A stretch of DNA of 64,000 nucleotides from Dastarcus helophoroides (taxonomy: Eukaryota; Arthropoda; Insecta; Coleoptera; Bothrideridae), in NCBI GenBank assembly GCA_028583605.1, contig CM053326.1:144412-208411 (forward strand). The letters run 5' to 3'. The notes under the pieces are model-generated. The model was not told where the DNA came from, searched no databases, and saw only the letters and a program-made list of their open reading frames with translations. Below are positions 58,256 to 64,000 of this stretch, in pieces. Position 1 is the first letter of the stretch. Every line of letters begins with the position of its first letter. A program made the position numbers and the translations under genes.

Positions 58256-59000
58256 ACAACTTTGGAAAATTTTAAAAAAATCAACAGACTTGATAATTTC
58301 GACTTTTTTTATCAAAATTTAGTTTTTTTTTTAAATTTTGACTTTTTGAAAGTTTTGATTTTTTTGAAAATTGTGATTTTTTTGAAAATTTTGACTTCAA
58401 AATTTGAATTTTTTTTTGGAAATTGGCTTTTTCAAAATTTCGACATTTTCTCGAAACTTGAAAATTCAACTCGTCAAATTCTACCCGTTTTGATAATTTG
58501 GATTTTTTGATGTTTTTTGAAAATTTGGCAAATATTAGAAATTTTTTTGACATTTTCGAATTATTTTGGAAATTTGTTTTTTTTTTAATTTGAAATGTTT
58601 GGAAATTGTGCCGCTCTTTTGATGAAAAACTAAAAATATTTATCTAAAGATTTTAGTGAGGATTTTTTTGGAAATTTAAAAAAAAGACAAAAATTCCGAG
58701 AAAATGTTTCCTACATTTGTAAATGCTTGTAGTTAATCGAAATATAATTTTCTGGAAATTCCAGCTTCTATCTCAAAATGTTAACATATATCTCATTATT
58801 GGACATTTTCTGACTTAGGGTGGGGCAGAGCCGATCGTATGATTCAAGCAGTTAAGATAAAATTCGGAAAATTTAATATTTCTCAAAATTGGACCTTTTT
58901 CCAAAGTTTTAATAAAATTGAACTCTTTGTGGGGAATTTCGCGTGTTCAAAATTTCGACCTGTTACTTCAAATTTCGATCTCTTTTTTATTTTGGATTTT
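58256..59000. repeat. Degenerate satellite (T polarity)
   Basis: AAATTTTGACTTTTTG / AAATTTCGACATTTTC words. The open frames at 58262-58553 on both strands are artefacts. Confidence 0.6.
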
Positions 59001-59040
59001 TTTAAAATTCGTTTTTGTTTATTAAAACTCCGAGGAACAA

Positions 59041-59660
59041 ATTAAAATACAGAATAAAAAGTAAAGAATAAAGAATAAAGAATGAGGAATGAAAAATGAA
59101 GAATGAAGAATGAAGAATGAAGAATGAAGAATGAAGAATGAAGAATGAAGAATGAAGAATGAAGAATGAAGAATGAAGAATGAAGAATGAAGAATGAAGA
59201 ATGAAGAATGAAGAATGAAGAATGAAGAATGAAGAATGAAGAATGAAGAATGAAGAATGAAGAATGAAGAATGAAGAATGAAGAATGAAGAATGAAGAAT
59301 GAAGAATGAAGAAAAGAATGAAGAATGAAGAATGAAGAATGAAGAATGAAGAATGAAGAATGAAGAATGAAGAATGAAGAATGAAGAATGAAGAATGAAG
59401 AATGAAGAATGAAGAATGAAGAATGAAGAATGAAGAATGAAAGAATAAAGAATAAAGAATAAAGAATAAAGAATAAAGAATAAAGAATACAGGAACGAGG
59501 AACGAGGAACGAGGAACGAGGAGCGAGGAGCAAGGAACAGGGAACAGGGAACAGGGAACAGGGAACAGGAAATAGGGAATAGGGAATAGGGAATAGGGAA
59601 TAAGGAATAAGGAATAAGGAATAAGGAATGCAGAATACAGAATACAAAATACAAAATATT
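59041..59660 (+). repeat. 7-bp array changing in successive blocks
   Basis: The core is about 50 copies of GAAGAAT/GAATGAA (59090-59440), broken once by GAAAAGAATG near 59312. On its right the words become AAAGAAT, then GAGGAAC, then CAGGGAA, TAGGGAA, TAAGGAA, and finally CAGAATA and CAAAATA. The 7-bp period is kept throughout. Minus-strand frames of 201-221 codons (FILHSSF repeats) are artefacts of the stop-free period. Confidence 0.95.
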
Positions 59661-59664
59661 CTAC

Positions 59665-60719
59665 CAAAATTCCGCTGTTTATTAAAATTTTTAATTTGAC
59701 TTTTTCATTAAAACTTTTTCATTAAAACAAAGGCAAAAAAAATTAATATAATTTGGAAACATTTTTTATTTTATTTCATTTCAAAGAAAAAAAAAACTAA
59801 ATGTCCAGATGTACATAGTATATCTGTTTTTATAATTAGTGTTACTCAAATATTACTGGCATGTATAGACAATGCAGTATGTAATGACTTGACTTTAATA
59901 AGGAAACATCTTTGGCAATGCGACATATTTGGTAACTTTCAACTATAATTGCAGTTTATCATAAACAACAGCAGTAAGCAATTTACGTTTGTTTTTATAC
60001 GTCAGATATATCAAAAGCATTTAGGATTCTGTGAATAAAATATCATTAAAAATAGTGTTTTGTGGAAGTTAACATTAAAATAATAAATAATTTAAACATT
60101 CATGTATGTAACAGGAGGATAAGAGTCTATGAAGGAAATATTATCATCTGATTAAAAAACGTTTTCCAAGTGATGTGTGCTAAGGGATATAAAAAAGACT
60201 TGCATGCTCGGCGAGAATAATGTTTTACAAACGAACACAGTGTAGCATTTTAACAAAGCCGTCGCGTCCTTTTGCAAATTTTCCAGCCAATATAACGCGC
60301 TGCCAAGCATAACAAAAGCAGTATATTTAATAAATTTCTTTCCAAGTTTAACGGTAAATAGAGAGAAACGGCTAATAAAACGTATGCAATATAATTTACA
60401 CGAGATATAATAACATTACGTAACAACAAACGTGTACTGAACGAGGCGAATATTATGCAGAAGAAAGTAACTGTTACTTTCTTCGTCGATTACCAAAACC
60501 GAAAGTGGTATGACGATATCTTGCGTTCGGTGTTGGGCAAATGACTTTGCAAAGTAAACGTGAAATGTCGGCACAAATTTATTTTGTGACATCTGACATG
60601 ACAGACATGCCTCTTTAATCACAATTTGTCACATTTGCGTTTATGCATATACTAGCTGATATGTCACCCAACTCCATTCAGTATTGTCATGCCCATAATT
60701 TTTTTAACTTGTTAAATTA
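59665..60719. other. Unclassified DNA; possible Helitron edge
   Basis: No gene recognised. 60650-60668 (TACTAGCTGATATGTCACC) resembles an inverted CAGCTAGTA Helitron 3' end. Confidence 0.3.
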
Positions 60720-61275
60720 ATGGATTTTTAAAATTACGATTTTTTTTCAAAATTTTGACTTTATTTAAAACTTCCAATTTGTTTGATTTTTTTTAATCTT
60801 ATCTAAAAGATCGGCGTTTTTAAAAATTTGATTTTTGAACATTTCAATATTTTTAATTTTTGATTTTGGTTTTTTTTGAAAATGTCGAGTTTTTTGAATA
60901 AATTTTTCTAAAATCCCAACTTCATTTCAAGATTTCGAATTTTTCCATTCATTAGACTTTTTTTCAAAACTTCGGCTTTAAATGTTTCTTTTTTTCACAA
61001 ATTTCAGTAATCTAAAATTTCAACTTTGTTCAAAATTTTAACTTCGTTCGAAATCCGACTTTTTCTGGGAATTTCGATATTTCAAATAATTTCGATATTT
61101 TTTTAAATTTTTCGCTTACGAAATATTTTTGAAACTCGATCATGAAAGTTTTTTTAAAAGTCTAGTTTTCGAAAGGTTATATCCTTTCGAAATTTTGATT
61201 TTATTTCAAAATTTCGATTTTTTTTTTACAAAATTTTAACTTCTTGTCGAAATTTCAGCTTTTTGAAGTGAAAAT
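60720..61275. repeat. Degenerate satellite (T polarity)
   Basis: AAATTTCGATTTTTTTT and CAAAATTTTGACTTTAT words. Confidence 0.6.
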
Positions 61276-61431
61276 TTCACTAAGCGATCAGAGATAGGAA
61301 AAAATGCATGGAATTGCCATATATTTAACATACTTATATATGTTGCTTTACCAAAAATGGCGATTTGAACTATTTGAACTACCAGTCGATTGTTCTACTA
61401 CTGTTCTACTACTATAATTGTTTAAATTAGC

Positions 61432-61640
61432 TGGTACACCTAATCCGAATCTTTTAATCCGACAAATCTAATCCGACGCTTTTAATCAGACGCATTTAAT
61501 CCGACTCATCTAATCCGACATTCTAAATTCGACACTTTTAATCCAACATTTTTAACCCGACACTTAAATCCGACATTTTTAATCCTTTCCAACCCTCGGA
61601 TAATCCGACATCCGGCTAATCCGGCACCCGCTAATCCGGG
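61432..61640 (+). repeat. TAATCCGAC minisatellite (~14 bp)
   Basis: Repeats of CTAATCCGACATTTT / TTTAATCCGACGC, about 14 copies with mutations, ending in GGCTAATCCGGCACCCG and TAATCCGGGTG. Confidence 0.85.
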
Positions 61641-62365
61641 TGAAAGTATAATAAAGAAAAATTGGGGGGAGGGGAGACAAAATGAAAATATGAAAAAGAA
61701 AAACTGGGGGGAGTAAAAATAAAAATGAAAAAAAAAATAAAAAAAAGAAAAAGAAAAAATAAAAAGGAAAAATTGGGGGTGGCAAAATGAACATATATAA
61801 AAAAGAAAACTGGGGGAACAAAAATCGAGGGGGAAGTGAAAATATATAAAAAAGAGAAATGGAAGGCAACAAAAGAAATATCGAGGGGGGGCAAAATGAA
61901 AATATATAAAAAAGAAAAATGGGGTAGCAAAAATCGGGGGCCCAAAAAGAAAATATACAAGAAAGAAAAACGGTGGGCAAAATTGGGGGGGGGGGGCAAA
62001 AAATGGAGGGGGCAAAATGAAAATACATAAAAAAGAAAAATTAGTTAAGAGGCAAAAAAGAGGGGGGGCAAAAACGGGGGAGGCAAAAATGGGGGGGGGC
62101 AAAAATGGGTGGGGCAAAAATGGGGGCGAAATGGGTGGGCAAAATGGGGGGGCAAAATGGGGGGGCAAAAATGGTGGATGGGGAAAAATGAAAATGAAAA
62201 ACGAAAAATTTGTGAGGGGGGCAAAAATAAGAGGGGCAAAAATAAGGGGGGCAAAAATAAGGGGGGCAAAAAATGAGGGGGGCAAAATGGGGGGCAAAAT
62301 GAAAATATATAAAATAGAAAAATGAGCGGGGTTGAAATAAAAATATATTAAAAAAATTGGGGGCT
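61641..62365 (+). repeat. Polypurine, G-run-rich repeat tract
   Basis: Built from a unit of about 50-60 bp (GGGGGCAAAATG, AAAATATATAAAAAAGAAAAA) that collapses at 62050-62300 into 10-15-bp GGGGGGCAAAAAT repeats. The plus strand is almost free of pyrimidines except single C and T at fixed places. Runs of five to ten G recur. Minus-strand frames up to 306 codons, rich in Pro and Phe, are artefacts. Confidence 0.9.
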
Positions 62366-62489
62366 GGTGCTGATTATATGGGGGCAAGTGGATGTTAGTC
62401 ACCGCATTATTTGTACTTCTCCTCAAGTGAGAGAAACCACTGAAAGTTTGGAAAAAGATTTTTTTGAAATGTCTTGAAATTTGTTACAT

Positions 62490-62555
62490 CATAATTTTAA
62501 GTTTTCACTCAGTTCTGGGGACTGTTTCCCGTCCCCATAACTGCCCAATTTTAAT
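62490..62555 (-). repeat. S1 fragment
   Basis: TTTAAGTTTTCACTCAGTTC and GGGGACTGTTTCCC match the inverted S1 start. Confidence 0.4.
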
Positions 62556-63395
62556 TTTTTTAAAAATTTTCTTTTATGTATTCTTAAATATTTCGTTTTT
62601 TTTTAATTTCAACTTTTAAAAATTTCGATTTCATTTTCTGAAATTTTGTCAAAATTTCCTCTCCGAAAATCCTTAGTTTCTCAAAATTTCCATCTTTTCT
62701 CGAAATTTTTGGAGACTCCTTTTCTTTTACATATTTTAAAAATTTTAACTTTCACAATTTCGCTTAAAAAAATGTTGTTTTAAATTGGATAAATTTTAAT
62801 ATTTTTTCGAAAGTTCTAAATTTTTTGGACATTATTTTGTGTCCAATCGGATTTTTTTTTTCAACAAAATCTGTATTTTTTTAATTTTGCCATTCTTTAA
62901 AAGTTTGGCCCTTTGACAACAAATTTTGTAACTTTTCAAAATCGTGACTCTTTGTTAAAGCGATTTTTTGATAAATCACATTTGTTTTTTTTTTTTCGAA
63001 AACATCTACCTTTTCCAGAACTTCCACTTTTTTAAACTTTGACCTTTGTTCGAAATTTTGATCTTTTCTTAACTTCTGTGTAAATTTGACTCCATTTGAC
63101 TTTTTTTTTTAATTTCAAGTTTGGACTGTTATCGAAATTTTTGATTTTTTGAAATTTATAACCTCTTGTCAAAATTTTTACTTACTGACCTTTTTATTAA
63201 CAAAATTTTGCCCTTTTATTGAAAACTTCGACCTTTTTTTAATATCAACTTTTTCGAAATTCCGAACTTTTCTTTAAAATTTTGACTATTGTGTTAATTT
63301 GGTAAAATTCTATTTTTATTTTGCATTCATTAAAAATTTTGACTTTTTAAAGTTTACAAATTGTTCTTCATGGTACAAATTGTGTGGAAATTTTG
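62556..63395. repeat. Degenerate satellite (T polarity)
   Basis: AAATTTCGATTTCATTTTC, AAAATTTTGACTTTTT words. Confidence 0.6.
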
Positions 63396-63398
63396 ACC

Positions 63399-63540
63399 AG
63401 GGCTTCGAACCGATATTTTTTCGTTCCGGTTTTTTACGGTTTTCGTTCCGGCAAAAGAATTATATCGGTTTAGTTCCGGTTTTCGTTCCGACAAAAATAA
63501 AGGTTTTTTCCGGTTCTCGGTAAAGTTCCGGGTGACTTTT
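63399..63540 (+). repeat. GTTCCGGTTTT minisatellite with CAGGGCTTCGAACCG edge
   Basis: CAGGGCTTCGAACCG is followed by four or five CGGTTTTCGTTCCG-like words. The edge phrase resembles the tip of a DNA-transposon inverted repeat. Confidence 0.55.
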
Positions 63541-63697
63541 TGATTTTTCAAAGTTTTTCGAATTAAAAATTGATTTTTCAACATAATTTAGAAAATGTGA
63601 CTTCTTTTTTTTTCGTTAATATTTCAATACGTAACTACTCTGACCTTACCTAAAATTGAAGAAAAATAATTTTTTTACGTTTAAAAATTCTCTGAAA

Positions 63698-63773
63698 CTC
63701 TGGGCCGAAGAAATGTTAAATAAATTGAAAAAAACATAATATTTCCGGTCAATAAGGGTCTACCATGAAGAAT
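63698..63773. mobile_element. MITE family M fragment
   Basis: GGGCCGAAGAAATGTTAAAT, AACATAATATTTCCGGTC and AATAAGGGTCTACCATGAAG match the right end of 28739-29138 and its outer extension. Confidence 0.6.
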
Positions 63774-64000
63774 AATCTGAATTTTGAGTAAAATTTGAAG
63801 GAAAAAAATTCATGAAAAATGGAAAATTTGACTAATAACTTCAAAAGATAGAGATATCAAATAAGGGAAAAAAATTTGAAATTTAAAGAAAGAAGTAAAT
63901 TTGGAATTTTTTTAAAAAAGTTACCACAACAATTTCTAGAAAAACCCGAATTTGCATAAAAATTGTAAGGAAAACCGAGCTTGAATGAAAAACACGTTCC
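63774..64000. repeat. Degenerate satellite (A polarity)
   Basis: AAATTTGAAGGAAAAAAATT and similar words continue to the end of the window. Confidence 0.5.

Noticed and set aside
59002..59667. Minus-strand frames of 201-221 codons with FILHSSF repeats
   Set aside because: They arise from a stop-free 7-bp array and occur in all three frames.
61506..62426. 306-codon Pro/Phe-rich minus-strand frame
   Set aside because: Translation of a polypurine repeat; the rotated frames give similar proteins.

Overview
This window looks like repeat-dominated, AT-rich DNA from an arthropod nuclear genome, most likely an insect. The evidence is a mariner element, a Tc1 remnant, a CR1/Jockey-type LINE fragment, Helitron ends of the type common in insects, Gypsy-like solo LTRs and many foldback/MITE elements. 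I found no intact host protein-coding gene, rRNA, convincing functional tRNA, CRISPR array or bacterial operon. Almost all long open frames here are artefacts of low-complexity DNA (7-bp arrays, TTG/CT microsatellites, poly-purine DNA). The window could be intergenic or lie inside a very large intron; the sequence alone does not decide.

Background layer: by eye about a quarter of the window is one strongly degenerated satellite-like sequence whose recurring words are AAATTTCGACTTTTT on one strand and AAAAAGTCGAAATTT on the other, with a quasi-period of about 18-24 bp. Blocks occur throughout (0.2-2.2, 8.8-11.2, 15.8-18.9, 28.3-30.9, 34.7-36.8, 40.9-47.4, 55.7-56.3, 58.3-59.0, 60.7-61.3 and 62.6-64.0 kb) and switch polarity. 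Perfect local 18-bp amplification is visible at 16.25-16.34 kb.

Layout. 0-8 kb: satellite, a tRNA-like unit, a CpG-richer unique stretch (2.84-3.33 kb), a Helitron-like array of about 100-bp tandem units (4.27-6.73 kb) with a nested MITE, then a solo LTR. 8-13 kb: foldback family F copies, a Tc1 scrap and satellite. 13.17-15.56 kb: a long-terminal-inverted-repeat element with remnants of a gene for a PIN/FEN-like nuclease plus a TSO1-like cysteine-rich domain. 19.7-22.0 kb: palindromic MITE, foldback F with a 20-bp target duplication, and a mariner split by a solo LTR. 22-31 kb: mostly unclassified DNA with a CR1-like LINE 3' end, a paired interspersed repeat and another MITE. 31.9-34.7 kb: a 2.8-kb degenerate 7-bp array. 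34.7-48.7 kb: satellite, a palindrome-bearing tandem repeat split by a solo LTR, a gag-like remnant, two further LTRs, a complete short Helitron and a 248-bp MITE. 50-55.5 kb: CT and TTG microsatellites abutting foldback elements; the larger foldback has 120-bp subrepeats that each carry a YY1/Pho-like GCCGCCATCTTG motif, followed by a tandem array of tRNA-like units. 59.0-59.7 kb: a second 7-bp array evolving in blocks. 61.4-62.4 kb: a TAATCCGAC minisatellite and a G-run-rich polypurine tract.

There are no genes working together in a pathway. The biology is layered mobile elements and satellites, and nested insertions give a partial order: mariner before LTR, S repeat before LTR, Helitron-like array before MITE, LINE before a small insertion. 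The best candidates for something undescribed are the long-TIR nuclease/CXC element, the YY1-motif foldback, the tRNA-like tandem array, foldback family F, and the two 7-bp arrays.
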